Below are positions 11,901-20,450 of a DNA stretch of 64,000 bases, in pieces. A program made the position numbers and the translations under genes. The stretch's first letter is position 1. Each line of letters opens with the position of its first letter. The notes beneath the pieces are model-generated. The model did not search any database. It was not told the DNA's origin and saw only the letters and a list, made by a program, of their open reading frames with translations. Origin of the DNA: Viridibacterium sp035456105 (lineage in GTDB: Bacteria > Pseudomonadota > Gammaproteobacteria > Burkholderiales > Rhodocyclaceae); the NCBI GenBank assembly GCA_035456105.1, contig DATIDV010000034.1, positions 1-64,000 of the forward strand. Reading direction: 5' to 3'.

Positions 11901-12836
11901 GCGCACGGTCATGCCCGATCTCAGCCTGACCACCAGTGGAAATACGCCGACGAACATGCCAAGTGTCTCGCGATAGCGCTTGCCGGCGCGATTCAGACTC
12001 GGCAGGCCGATCACAACCTCGTCACGATCGCATACCCGCGCAAGATAGGCCGCGATGACAGCGACCATGCAACCAGAAAGGGTTGCCCCCAGCGAGCTTG
12101 CAAACAGCCCCAGACGGTCGCACTCTGCGCGAGGCAGGGTCTGCGTCACGACGTGGGCCGGCGACAGCCCTTCACTAATGTCATGCGGATGTCTCCGTTC
12201 GAAAAGAGGTGATGGCAGAACCGGCATTTCATGCTGCCAGAACGCTGCATCCCGCTCGAAAGCCGGTGAGCTTCGGTACTCCAGTGACTCCGCGACAAAC
12301 GCACGGTAGCCCGGATCATTTGTGGCAGGCAGCGGCTTGCCGGCAGCCAGCGCGTTATAGATGGCCGCCCAGCGCTGCATCACCAGCGAGGTACCCCAAC
12401 CGTCCATGATCGAATGGTGAAACTGGATGGTCAGGCCGTGCAGGGTGTCACTATGGCGAAGCAAGGCGAAACGCCAGGGCGGCGTGCCATCAACCGCGAA
12501 CGGCTCCTTCATCCAGGCCTGCCACCAGGCTCGCATCGCGGCCAGAGGCTCGTCAGTTGCCGGAATATTGACCAGCTTCAGCGGGGCATCCCAGGTCGCG
12601 AGAAGCCGCTGCCCGCCCTCAGGCAGAGGCACCAGGCGCAGCGCCTCGGTTTCGGCCACCATGCAGGCCAATGCCGCCTGGAAGAGCACAAGATCGAAAG
12701 GGCCGTCGATATACCCGGCCCCCCCGATGTTCAGATGCGTACTGCCCGGCCAGGTCCGTTGGTCAAGCCAGACCTCTTGCTGGCTCAACGACAAAGGCAT
12801 AAGCCCGACAGCTAGCGTATCGCCGCATGATCCCAT
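8988..12836 (-). CDS. Single-module non-ribosomal peptide synthetase, C-A-T-TE
   Basis: 1282 residues. The condensation domain (about 12-440) has the active HHSIMDG at 140-146. The adenylation domain (about 465-955) has FTSGSTGRAKG near 609-619, NVYGPTETAIF at 746-756 and the A10 lysine Lys941. The thiolation domain has DVGGDSL with Ser996 as phosphopantetheine site. The thioesterase has GFSVGG with Ser1125 and a likely Asp1152. All catalytic residues are present. By alignment to GrsA the specificity-pocket positions read roughly D-P-I-A-A-C-V-I-F-K, which I cannot assign to a substrate. The start at 12836 is set by GGAGGAG eight bases upstream; the gene overlaps the phospholipase gene by 25 bases. 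A stand-alone C-A-T-TE unit would condense one amino acid onto a donor supplied from elsewhere, for example an acyl chain (inference). Confidence 0.9.
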   Translation of the reverse strand: MGSCGDTLAVGLMPLSLSQQEVWLDQRTWPGSTHLNIGGAGYIDGPFDLVLFQAALACMVAETEALRLVPLPEGGQRLLATWDAPLKLVNIPATDEPLAAMRAWWQAWMKEPFAVDGTPPWRFALLRHSDTLHGLTIQFHHSIMDGWGTSLVMQRWAAIYNALAAGKPLPATNDPGYRAFVAESLEYRSSPAFERDAAFWQHEMPVLPSPLFERRHPHDISEGLSPAHVVTQTLPRAECDRLGLFASSLGATLSGCMVAVIAAYLARVCDRDEVVIGLPSLNRAGKRYRETLGMFVGVFPLVVRLRSGMTVRELIESVNVSLKTAVRHHRYPVSEMARHLMAIRQHRESIFDVLFSYERQDYDLHFGAGRSFGARQIFSGLARYPLGITLCEFQANQDAELALEASPSCFSADEVDYLGRRLAFLMRTMADDPERTVETLPLVPSGEQGTLLPDVRPEPQPDPYIVQFERQAALTPDAVALVWDGCELDYGGLNHWADQLAQRLLSLGAGRDRVVATVIERSPEMVAAMLAISKAGAAFLPLDPDMPLGRLQGILDDSEAIALLLRAPQLKRFTGVRAKQLVVGATPLSGAPAAQIRQPHHGDLAYVLFTSGSTGRAKGVMLEHAALARRLAWISRTYKVEASDRSGQCTQATFDPSLIELLVPLINGASVALPRPGRLSPGMLGDFVVRHRVTIMALVPSTLRGLLDSIPDHSALKLRIACCGGEVLPAELSNRFIAEIGGRLFNVYGPTETAIFATAWECSAQPTNTVLPVGRAIDGSRIYILDGRHQMLPFGVVGEVYIGGPVIARGYLKQRALDGEAFFDDPFLPGERMYRSGDRGWLATDGNLHFVGRVDRQIKLRGYRIELGEIEAALLSIDAVQQAAAKLCDAQGKKIIHAWVAGSQPLQSGHIRRHLASRVPDYMLPAGISCLPELPLNSSGKIAYELLPEPDVQSMSNAWRLPASALERALLALWQSVLKRSDLGVTDNFFDVGGDSLAAVDILAGMETLVDQPVPLFTLIEHPTIEQLAARFDGGTNKTSVEDVMLHLGQKEHGMPLYFAASGQGDLIRFRALAEALGDACDFYMLQPPTTKTVTKAETSFQEIAGHYAEQIMSRGKPGALAGFSVGGIAALETARLLRAKNFPVTQLCLVDAVYPGRVLRSAIFWRSMKWLSCHLNAQDFSVNGRHLGALFSDPGLLGQINAMANYRVKPYAGTTVFIRSSGLVRWDPLLFRAWRRIVAADSPELVVRGLHGSMFEKINVDELAGALRSCLDRAAILAGAV

Positions 12837-14593
12837 CGCGAAATCTCCTCCATGGCGTAGCGATAGCCCGCATCGGCAATCTTGTCAGCTTGCCGATAGG
12901 CCATCAGCGGATATTCAGCGACCGGCGGCTCGAGGCAAAAGTCTGCCTGAGCCATGGTGCGCGCACGTTCGTGGATGCCACCGATATGACCGGCCCGATA
13001 GAGGATCGAGCCAATGGAAGGCGTTCGGTCGCCGGTCTCCCGTAAATAGCCCTTGAGCGTCCGCCAGACGGAGAGACGCTGCAGGGCGGGATCGACGCTC
13101 AGGATTTCACGCACATCGACATCCACGGCAATGATGCTGCCATTGCCCCGGCGGCGTTCGAGCGGCGTGCCAAGGCGACCACGCATGGCACTGACGGGGA
13201 CGTTGTCGAGAATCGCCCCATCGACCAGCAGCTCGCCGTCATACAACACCGGTGGCAGCAGGCCGGCCGGCGAATTGCTGGCCAGCACCGCACGCCAGAG
13301 CAGGCCGCGGTCCTGAACCGTCGTACAGGCCCGACTGAGGTTGCAGGCCGCGGCAAAGAACGGGCGCCACAATTGCTCGATGCGTATATCGCCGAACATG
13401 CGCCGCAGATCGCGCTCCATTCGCTTGCCAGAGAGCAGCGAGATCAACGGCAGCGTCGGTCGTTCGCCGCCCAAAGCAAAACGTTGCGTCCTCTCGCGGA
13501 TTTCATCGATCGGCAGTCCGCAGGCGTACTGTGCACCGATCAGCGCACCCATGCTGTTACCACCGAGCACGTCGATGGGAATGTTGCTCTCTTCGAGCGC
13601 CCGCAAGACGCCGAGATGAGAGAAGCCACGCGCCCCACCACCACCTAGAACGACACCCACCGCCCGACTCGTCAGATAGCGCGCCAGCCGGGCGTAATCG
13701 CGCTGACGTCCGGTCCGCAATGGATAGACCCGCTCGAAGTCGCGCCGGGCCCAGGCGAGCATGTCACCCGGCCGCTCGGACTGGGCCTTGTGGAGCAGCG
13801 CCAGGTGCTTGCGCTTCATGACGAAACCGGGCTCGGTCGCCAGCGCATCCTCCACCGCCGATACATCGCTCGATTCGTCCTCGGCGGCAACGAAAACAAC
13901 CTGGTCAGCCTGCCGAAATGCCCGATGCATTTTTTTCGAATCACTGGCATCGGCTTCCAGCACGATGAAATCGAACTGCTGCTCCAGCTCATCCAGTTGT
14001 AGGGTATCGAGTGCTTTCTCGCGAAATCGTCCGGTTCGCCCCATGGTCGCCAAGGCCCCGGCCAGGCTTTCGCCAACGTCCGCCGCCAAGCGGGCATCAC
14101 GCAGCGGTATGACAGCGATGGTGTGGGCTCTCTGCTGCTCGACCAGTTGCACGGAATGGCGCAACTGGTGATAGACCGCCTGGGCGAACAGTCTGTTCAA
14201 AGGCACGGGATGACGCTTGAGAAGCGTTTCAAAACTTTCGCGACCCAGCAGTGCAATGGTCGAGTCCCGCAACGCTGTGACATCGGCAAAGCGTGTCTGC
14301 TGCAGGATCATGCTGGTTTCGCCAACAACCTCGCCCGGACATATTTCGTTATAGAGGCTCAGGCTGCCGTCCGGATTGCGCCGCGATACCCGCAGGCGAC
14401 CGCTGATGACGATCAGCATGCGCTCCGAGGGCTCCCCCTCACGCAGAACGAGGTGCCCGCCCTTGACCAACTGCAGTTCCAGCTCGACCGCGACGTCTCG
14501 CAGCACCTGCTCGTCCAGGCTGCCAAAGACCCGGCTGGCCTGCAGCGCTTCAACCAGCTTGTCCACGGAAAGCTGCGACGTCAGTCCCCTCAC
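12812..14593 (-). CDS. Patatin-like phospholipase with N-terminal cyclic-nucleotide-binding domain
   Basis: 593 residues from a GTG at 14593. That start has GGAG seven bases upstream, and the in-frame sequence further up has no family resemblance. The N-terminal cNMP-binding fold (about 10-135) includes LREGEPSERMLIVISGRLRV and PGEVVGETSM. A middle region resembles the non-catalytic part of NTE/RssA-type esterases. The patatin domain has the oxyanion loop GGGGARG (about 317-323), nucleophile GNSMG with Ser347, and the Asp of LLVDGAILDN. It likely hydrolyses phospholipid or lysophospholipid at the membrane, possibly under nucleotide control. As first gene of the operon with the NRPS it could supply or release acyl groups for that enzyme (inference). 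Confidence 0.85.
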   Translation of the reverse strand: MRGLTSQLSVDKLVEALQASRVFGSLDEQVLRDVAVELELQLVKGGHLVLREGEPSERMLIVISGRLRVSRRNPDGSLSLYNEICPGEVVGETSMILQQTRFADVTALRDSTIALLGRESFETLLKRHPVPLNRLFAQAVYHQLRHSVQLVEQQRAHTIAVIPLRDARLAADVGESLAGALATMGRTGRFREKALDTLQLDELEQQFDFIVLEADASDSKKMHRAFRQADQVVFVAAEDESSDVSAVEDALATEPGFVMKRKHLALLHKAQSERPGDMLAWARRDFERVYPLRTGRQRDYARLARYLTSRAVGVVLGGGGARGFSHLGVLRALEESNIPIDVLGGNSMGALIGAQYACGLPIDEIRERTQRFALGGERPTLPLISLLSGKRMERDLRRMFGDIRIEQLWRPFFAAACNLSRACTTVQDRGLLWRAVLASNSPAGLLPPVLYDGELLVDGAILDNVPVSAMRGRLGTPLERRRGNGSIIAVDVDVREILSVDPALQRLSVWRTLKGYLRETGDRTPSIGSILYRAGHIGGIHERARTMAQADFCLEPPVAEYPLMAYRQADKIADAGYRYAMEEISRWDHAAIR

Positions 14594-14899
14594 GTTCGTG
14601 CTCCGCGAGCATCCTTTGAGACCGGGCAGATTGGCCGAATACCAGCGCCAAGCGTCGGCACACGCCCGATGTTGCGCTCCGCCAACCCGTTCAAGACCTG
14701 TCTTGCCGGCTCCCCGCCAAGAACGCAACCCTCGCTGCCTGTCACCAAGATCATTTCTTCCCCAGATCTTCCGCGCCAACTGGCTCAACAATCATATGCC
14801 ACAAGGGTATCCATGGGTACGATAATTTATGCCGATCGACTTCTGCGCCCAGATCAATGCACGACCCTGTTGCGATGAGCTCATCGCTAACCGCGGGCA

Positions 14900-15333
14900 C
14901 TCCAACGCGCGCACTGGCGCGCAGCAAGAGATGATGATCAACAGGGAAATGATGGCCCGGGTGAAGAACTGCGCGTTGCCGGGACCGAAGCGCTGACGCA
15001 CGCCTTCAATCGGAGTATCGATACGGATCTGCCGCATGCTCGGAGCAACCCATAGCCACGACGCAAACAGGTAGCGACATTGCCAGTGGACACGGCGATC
15101 GCCGTAAGCCAATCGCCATGAGCCTTGCCGGCTGCGTCGGTGAAGGCCCTGGCTGAGAACCGGGTCGTGAAGGAGAAAGAGGAGGCGCCGACCATCCCCC
15201 ACGACATCTTGCCGCCGCTGCGAAAGTAATCGCTTGCCGAATTGCTGGCCGTCCGCCGGAAAACCAGTCCTATACCGATGATGAAGGCGAAATCGACAAG
15301 AACCACCGCAACAACATTTACGTCGAATGTCAT
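14900..15333 (-). pseudogene. Decayed sodium:solute symporter (SSS family), frameshifted and truncated
   Basis: Reading from the ATG at 15333 (GGGAG five bases upstream) the protein begins as an SSS-family symporter: a first TM with DFAFIIGIGLVF, then SASDYFRSGGKMSWGMVGAS and a second helix ending GNVATCL. Near 15067-15078 the reading frame must shift to continue the same family as LFASWLWVAPSMRQIRIDTP, then EGVRQRFGPGNAQFF and a hydrophobic stretch. After about 14900 the resemblance stops, so about three quarters of a normal 450-500 residue symporter is missing. It is a gene relic at the right edge of the accessory block. Confidence 0.75.
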
Positions 15334-15724
15334 GAGCGCTCCCGAGGCAAGTCCGCCTCCGATCAGCCCGGAGATCGGGGCAGCAAAGCATTGTTCATTT
15401 TCAGAAATGCCCAGCGTCGTATCACGACGCCGGTGCGGCCGGGCCGACATTGCCGGTCGCTGATACAGCCCGTGGGCGAACGAGCGTTGCCCGCCGCTCC
15501 CCTGCACGGAGCACTACGCGCGCACCGGACTACGCTTCAGGATAGCCCCGTCTCCCCTTTACACCTCGAAGAAAAAACCCGCACATCATGAGCACGCGTT
15601 CCGAACGCGACGCCCTGGCCCCATCGACGTCCCGGCCGAGCGGCGGTGAGGTGCGCAGACGCAGCGCTCCCTGCACAACTTCGACATCTCCGGCGGACAG
15701 CAGCACCATGGCGCTCAATTGCGC
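15334..15724. other. Stretch without a convincing gene
   Basis: About 390 bases between the symporter relic and the DUF3016-like gene. Short open frames exist on both strands but have no recognisable domain, signal peptide or ribosome-binding site. It is probably decayed sequence of the same accessory block. Confidence 0.5.
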
Positions 15725-16297
15725 TCAATTCGTCGGCACCGGAAAGTCTCGGTCAATCCAGTCGTCGAGCAGGCGCTTCTCATAGCGCAGCGGGTCGGAA
15801 TTGCTATGGTCGCCGTGAGACAGGTAGTTCATGTCGCGCAATCTGCGCTTCTTTTCCATACGCACGATGGCGCCACTTGCATCCAGTACGCGAAAGCCCA
15901 AGTCGATGCGTGGCGGATCCGTCTCGCGGATGACGCGCATATTGCCCGTTGCGCCCCCGGCATTGCGCGCCGGCGAGCCCGCGCGCTTGAGGTCGAGCAC
16001 ATCGATCTGCAAGCTCTGGCCAGGGGGCAGACGCGGGGCCGCCGCCTGCTGCACATATTTGCCCAGCTCGGCCAACACCGCATCGCGACGCTCAGGCGAT
16101 TCGTGGTCACGCAGCGTCGTCGCAAACTGTTCGGGCTTGATGAAGCTCACCTTCACGCGTGCTTCTGCCTCGGCGGCCGACATCGCATCGGCTGCACCTG
16201 CCATGATCGCCAGAAAGCCGGCGAGCGCACTGACCATCAGATAACGACTACGCCGCCAGACAAAGTGTCCCGTGGCGCTTTTCAGATCCGTATTCAT
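15725..16297 (-). CDS. DUF3016-like secreted protein (190 aa)
   Basis: A Sec signal sequence is visible (a hydrophobic stretch around LMVSALAGFLAIMAGAADA). The mature part has the pattern I recognise from DUF3016: KVSFIKPEQFATTLRD near the start, LGKYVQQAAAPRLPPGQSLQIDVLDLKRAG, then PPRIDLGFRVLD, and a C-terminal RYEKRLLDDWIDRDFP. The function is unknown; the protein is predicted periplasmic. GGAGG lies seven bases before the ATG at 16297 and four before an adjacent ATG at 16300; either may be used. It is divergent from lptE. Confidence 0.7.
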   Translation of the reverse strand: MNTDLKSATGHFVWRRSRYLMVSALAGFLAIMAGAADAMSAAEAEARVKVSFIKPEQFATTLRDHESPERRDAVLAELGKYVQQAAAPRLPPGQSLQIDVLDLKRAGSPARNAGGATGNMRVIRETDPPRIDLGFRVLDASGAIVRMEKKRRLRDMNYLSHGDHSNSDPLRYEKRLLDDWIDRDFPVPTN

Positions 16298-16465
16298 CAT
16301 CGCACCTCCGTTTTTGTAGAACTCCTGCCTGGCGCTGCCATTCAGGATGGTCGGGACTCGGCTGGTTGAATCCCCATGGAACGAGGCTGACTCACGCTTC
16401 GCAGCCAAGGCTTCGTCCTGTGTCAGGACGATACAGCCTGCACCCACCGGGCCGGAAGCCTTAGA

Positions 16466-17077
16466 ATGGCGATCCGCCCGACTAATGGATTCACGCTGAT
16501 GACGTCCTCCTTGCGCACCGTGTCACGCCCCCTTGCCTGCGCCCTCGTCTGCCTTGCCCTCACTACGCTGGCTGCCTGCGGTTTCCAGTTGCGCGGGCCG
16601 AAACCGATGGCCTTCAAGACCGTTTACCTGGAGATGAGCCAGTACTCGGACCTTGCAGCCGACATCAAGCGCCAGATCAAGACTTCCGGTACGACTACAG
16701 TTGTGGACAAGCGCGACGACGCGGAAGTGCGCTTCATCGTGGTTCAGGACGCCCAGGAAAAAGCCATTATGGCCCTCGGCCCGACCGGCACGGTGCGTGA
16801 GTACCAGCTGCGCAAGCGCTTCCAGTTCCGCCTGCAGGACAAGGCCGGCAAGGAAGTCCTGCCCCTGCAGGAAATCAATATCACACGAGACATCACGTAC
16901 AACGACAGCCTCGTGCTTGCCAAGGAACAGGAAGAGGCCATGCTCTACCGCGACATGCAGAATGACCTTGTGCAGCAGATCACACGTCGCCTCGCCGCAG
17001 TACGCATGGACGGGGTCGCGCCGGCCGCCACGCCAGCGGTTTCTGGCATGCCCGCGGGCCCCGGCAGTCGCGAGTAA
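16466..17077 (+). CDS. lptE: LPS-assembly lipoprotein LptE
   Basis: An outer-membrane lipoprotein that plugs the LptD barrel and completes LPS export. A signal peptide ends in the lipobox LAAC followed by GFQLRG, the hallmark of LptE. The body contains MAFKTVYLEM, a YQLRKRFQFRLQD strand and a C-terminal helix of DMQNDLVQQITRRLAAVR, followed by an Ala/Pro/Gly tail. An ATG at 16499 would give a more compact signal peptide; the ATG at 16466 has GGAAG upstream and is retained. holA follows 35 bases later. Because the usual upstream partner leuS is displaced, lptE must have its own promoter here. Confidence 0.9.
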   Translation: MAIRPTNGFTLMTSSLRTVSRPLACALVCLALTTLAACGFQLRGPKPMAFKTVYLEMSQYSDLAADIKRQIKTSGTTTVVDKRDDAEVRFIVVQDAQEKAIMALGPTGTVREYQLRKRFQFRLQDKAGKEVLPLQEINITRDITYNDSLVLAKEQEEAMLYRDMQNDLVQQITRRLAAVRMDGVAPAATPAVSGMPAGPGSRE

Positions 17078-17112
17078 TTGAAACCGCAGTTGAAACTGAG
17101 ATTGACCCTGCG

Positions 17113-18123
17113 ATGAACCTGCGTCCCGAGCAACTCGCCAGCCATCTGGACCGCGAACTGGCGCCGCTCTATGTCATACATGGTGACGAGCCACTGCTGA
17201 CCATTGAAGCCGGCGATGCCATCCGCGCAGCCGCACGCGCCAAGGGCGTCAGCGAGCGCGAGGTGCTGGTCGTCACACAGGGCTTCAAGTGGGACCAGTT
17301 CAATCTCGCCGGCGGCAATATGTCGTTATTCGGCGATCTCAAGCTGGTCGATCTGCGCATCCCCACCGGCAAGCCCGGTCGCGACGGCGGCGACGTGCTC
17401 ACGCGCTTCTCCAAGGAAGTCGACCCACACGGTGGCGTCATTACGCTTGTCACCCTGCCGCACATGGACTGGGCCGCGCGCAAGCTCGGCTGGTTCGTCG
17501 CGCTGAGCGAAGCTGGTGTCACGGTCGAGTGCAATGCGCCGCAACTGAACGAACTCCCTCAGTGGATCGCAGGACGCCTCGCCCGCCAGAAACAGACTGC
17601 GCCACGCGATGCGCTGGTATTCATTGCCGAGCACGTCGAAGGCAATCTGCTCGCCGCGCATCAGGAGATGCAGAAGCTCGACCTGCTCTACGGCGAGTGC
17701 GCGCTGAGCATGGAACAGGTCGAAGACGCCGTACTGCATGTCGCGCGCTACGACACTGAGAAGCTTCGCACGGCCCTGCTCGAAGGTGATGCGGCACGCT
17801 GCGCGCGCCTGCTCGAAGGTCTGCAGGGTGAAGGCGCAGCAACACCGCTGGTGTTGTGGGCCATGGCCAACGAGATTCGCACGCTGGCCAATGTGCGCGC
17901 CGCGATGGACAGCGGTCAGCCTGTCGATGTTGCGCTCAAGAACGAACGCGTCTTCGGCCCGCGCCAGATGCTCTGCAAACGCGCCGTGCAACGCCTGCGC
18001 GGCGGCGCCCTGCGCGCTGCACTCATGCATGCCGCACGCATAGACCGCATGGTCAAGGGGCTGACCACGGGCGACGTGTGGGATGAATTCCTGCAACTGT
18101 CACTACGCGTCCGCGCGGGCTGA
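17113..18123 (+). CDS. holA: DNA polymerase III subunit delta (336 aa)
   Basis: The delta subunit of the clamp-loader complex opens the sliding clamp. The N-terminus MNLRPEQLASHLDRELAPLYVIHGDEPLL is typical of proteobacterial HolA, including the (V/I)HGDEPLL stretch where a degenerate P-loop would sit. The AAA+-like core and the C-terminal helical collar domain (through ALMHAARIDRMVKGL) are complete. Length is normal. It is co-transcribed with lptE. A weakly coding-looking frame follows at 18131-18312 but has no start codon. Confidence 0.93.
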   Translation: MNLRPEQLASHLDRELAPLYVIHGDEPLLTIEAGDAIRAAARAKGVSEREVLVVTQGFKWDQFNLAGGNMSLFGDLKLVDLRIPTGKPGRDGGDVLTRFSKEVDPHGGVITLVTLPHMDWAARKLGWFVALSEAGVTVECNAPQLNELPQWIAGRLARQKQTAPRDALVFIAEHVEGNLLAAHQEMQKLDLLYGECALSMEQVEDAVLHVARYDTEKLRTALLEGDAARCARLLEGLQGEGAATPLVLWAMANEIRTLANVRAAMDSGQPVDVALKNERVFGPRQMLCKRAVQRLRGGALRAALMHAARIDRMVKGLTTGDVWDEFLQLSLRVRAG

Positions 18124-18312
18124 CACCTGAGCACGCCCCAACCCCGGCGGTCGCCGCATTGACGTAGCAATCGTCGAGGCTGCGCCAACACCGGGCAAGA
18201 AATTTCCCGATGCCGAAAAACTGTTCTGGCTCGCGCCTGTAGAGGACGCACGGAAGCGCACGACGTATCGGGAACACCACATGTCCGGTGTCACGCCCCG
18301 TCCGCACTGAAT

Positions 18313-19590
18313 ATGAAATATCCCTGCGTGATCAGCTTGCCGGAAGGCATGCATGGTGATTACCATGGCGGCCGCATGCGCCCCCTACTCCCTCACCGCG
18401 CCCTATACGCATCTTTTGATCGCGTGCCCTCACCCAAGGGGGCGGCCACCCATATCGAGCATTTCGCGGGCACGCTGTTCGACACTTTCGGCGGCGGGCT
18501 GCTGCATGTGCTCGGAGACGCATCGCTGCCGGACTACCAGCGTGAAGCTCAGGTAGAGGTCCTGCGCTACGCCGCGACGCATGACAACTTCCTCGACCGC
18601 ACGCAGGGCTTCGGGCGCAGGCTGGCCGCTACCGTCGCACATCTGGAAGGCTCGCTCGAAATCTGTCACTTCCGTGACCCGTGGAGCGGCATTCCCATCC
18701 TCGACCGATCACACCGCTATCGCACTGTCTACGAAGTGAACGGCTTGCCATCCATCGAACTACCCAGCACCTATCCGCTGCTTTCCCCACGCACGCTGGA
18801 CAAGATCCGGCAGGCCGAGCGCTTCTGCGTCGACAATGCCGACAGCATTGTCACGCCATCCACGACCATCGCCGACAATCTCATGCGCATGGGCGCCTCG
18901 CACAAGCGCATCGCCGTCATCCGCAATGGCGCGAAGCCATGCGTGACACCACCCAACCGGCCCGATGAGGCGCCCCTACGCTATCTCGTATATTTCGGCG
19001 CACTGCAGCCCTGGCAGGGACTGGACGTACTGCTGCAGGCTTTCGCCCGACTGGCCGACCTCGATCTGCAACTGGTGATCTGTTCGTCATCACATCACCG
19101 TCTCGAAAAACCCTTCCGCCGGCTCGCCACTCGACTAGGGCTGGATGAGCGCATCATCTGGCGACACGGCCTCGCACGCGCCGAGCTTGCTCGCTGGGTG
19201 GCGCATGCGGAGATCAGCGTGGCACCGCTCACCGAATGTGCGCGCAATCTCGATCAGGGCTGCTGCCCGCTGAAGATTCTCGAATCGATGGCGCTGGGCG
19301 TGCCCGTCGTGGCCAGCGACATTCCGGCTGTGCGCGAAATACTGGATGAGGACACCGGCAGGCTGGTGCATCCCGGGCGCCCCGCAGAGCTGGCGCGTGC
19401 GCTGCGCGTGCTGCTCGAATATCCTGATGCCGCGAAAACCATGGGCGCGCGCGGCAAGCAGCGCCTGGAACGCGACCTGACCTGGGCCGCAAGTACCACC
19501 GCGTTGCGGCAGCTTTACCAAACGCTATGCAGCCCGGATGCTGCATCACCCCTTTTCCTTACTCCTGCCATTGCCGTGGCCTGCCCATGA
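18313..19590 (+). CDS. Glycosyltransferase, GT4 family (first gene of glycan operon)
   Basis: A GT-B fold glycosyltransferase. The N-terminal acceptor half has SPKGAATHIEHFAGTLFDTFG; the C-terminal nucleotide-sugar half has YFGALQPWQGLDVLLQAF, then ISVAPLTECARN and the E-x7-E type motif KILESMALGVPVVASD followed by a retained glycine-rich end. 425 residues from the ATG at 18313; the in-frame ATG at 18376 (MRPLLPHRALYASFDRV) may be the true start since the first 21 residues look non-homologous. It probably transfers a hexose from an NDP-sugar to a surface glycan. The stop codon overlaps the next start (ATGA), so translation is coupled. Confidence 0.82.
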   Translation: MKYPCVISLPEGMHGDYHGGRMRPLLPHRALYASFDRVPSPKGAATHIEHFAGTLFDTFGGGLLHVLGDASLPDYQREAQVEVLRYAATHDNFLDRTQGFGRRLAATVAHLEGSLEICHFRDPWSGIPILDRSHRYRTVYEVNGLPSIELPSTYPLLSPRTLDKIRQAERFCVDNADSIVTPSTTIADNLMRMGASHKRIAVIRNGAKPCVTPPNRPDEAPLRYLVYFGALQPWQGLDVLLQAFARLADLDLQLVICSSSHHRLEKPFRRLATRLGLDERIIWRHGLARAELARWVAHAEISVAPLTECARNLDQGCCPLKILESMALGVPVVASDIPAVREILDEDTGRLVHPGRPAELARALRVLLEYPDAAKTMGARGKQRLERDLTWAASTTALRQLYQTLCSPDAASPLFLTPAIAVACP

Positions 19591-20450
19591 GTATCCTGAC
19601 TGCCTTGAACGCCTATCTACACCTCGATACACGACAGCGTACGTTTATGCGGGAGAAAGAGATCGACACCAGCATGACACTCGAGGAATGGATCCCCTTC
19701 CTTGGTGGTGTTGCCCGCGCCGACCGCGCCAGCGACGTTCTGCGCAAGATGCTGGGCTGGCTCACCATCCTGACGATCGTCCCCGGCTTTGTTCTTGCCA
19801 TCGTGACCGAAAGTGCAACGCCCCTGCTGCTGTGGATTGCGTCCAGCGTGTCGGTTTTTTGCTGGTTGCGTCTGCGCAAGATCGACATGCCGCCTTCGCT
19901 CGATCGCTTCCTCCTGCCCTGGCTCGTCCTGCTGAAGGAAGACGTGGCACCGAAGTCGGAAGTCTCGCTGCGGCTCGATCTGCGCGGCGCGGAGCTTACG
20001 CAGAAAGCGATCATGGCCGCAGACATGCCGAATGGCGTGCCGCGCAGCCCGCGCGCATGCAATGACAACTATTTCCGCGACGACTGGGCAAGCGGCACCG
20101 CCTCGCTCGCCGACGGCGCCATCCTGCAGTGGGACATCTCCGATTTCGTGCGCAAACGCGTCAAAACACGGCGCAATGCACGCGGCAAGACCAAACGGAA
20201 AACGAAGTACAAGATCCAGCGCAGCTTTGACGTAAATCTGAGCGTACGCGACAGGGATTATGCCGTCAGCAATATCGTGCCCGACACGGCCTGCCGCGCA
20301 TCCGTAAAACGCGGCGAGAAGCGCACGGCCGTGCGCATTCGCACGCGCTCTGTCGGCAGAGAACGATTTACACCTCCCCGCCTGACTGATCTCGTCGATA
20401 CCATTTCGCGCGCCTACAGCTCGCTTTCCGTCGCCCCGAAGGAGCGTTGA
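19587..20450 (+). CDS. Membrane-anchored protein of unknown family in the glycan operon
   Basis: 287 residues. After an amphipathic N-terminus come two adjacent hydrophobic helices (about 56-95: WLTILTIVPGFVLAIV and LLLWIASSVSVFCWL). A larger soluble part contains a lysine/arginine cluster (RKRVKTRRNARGKTKRKTK). I do not recognise the family. The ATG at 19587 overlaps the preceding stop by four bases (ATGA), and its own stop overlaps the next ATG (TGATG). The coupling suggests it works in fixed ratio with the glycosyltransferase and the cysteine-rich protein next to it, perhaps as a membrane scaffold (inference). Confidence 0.7.
   Translation: MSILTALNAYLHLDTRQRTFMREKEIDTSMTLEEWIPFLGGVARADRASDVLRKMLGWLTILTIVPGFVLAIVTESATPLLLWIASSVSVFCWLRLRKIDMPPSLDRFLLPWLVLLKEDVAPKSEVSLRLDLRGAELTQKAIMAADMPNGVPRSPRACNDNYFRDDWASGTASLADGAILQWDISDFVRKRVKTRRNARGKTKRKTKYKIQRSFDVNLSVRDRDYAVSNIVPDTACRASVKRGEKRTAVRIRTRSVGRERFTPPRLTDLVDTISRAYSSLSVAPKER

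Noticed and set aside
14792..15507. Two overlapping minus-strand frames as separate genes
   Set aside because: Each carries a different consecutive part of one sodium:solute symporter, so they are better explained as a single frameshifted relic.
18131..18312. Coding-looking frame after holA (APTPGKKFPDAEKLFWLAP)
   Set aside because: No start codon in frame after the upstream stop; perhaps a fragment but not supportable as a gene.
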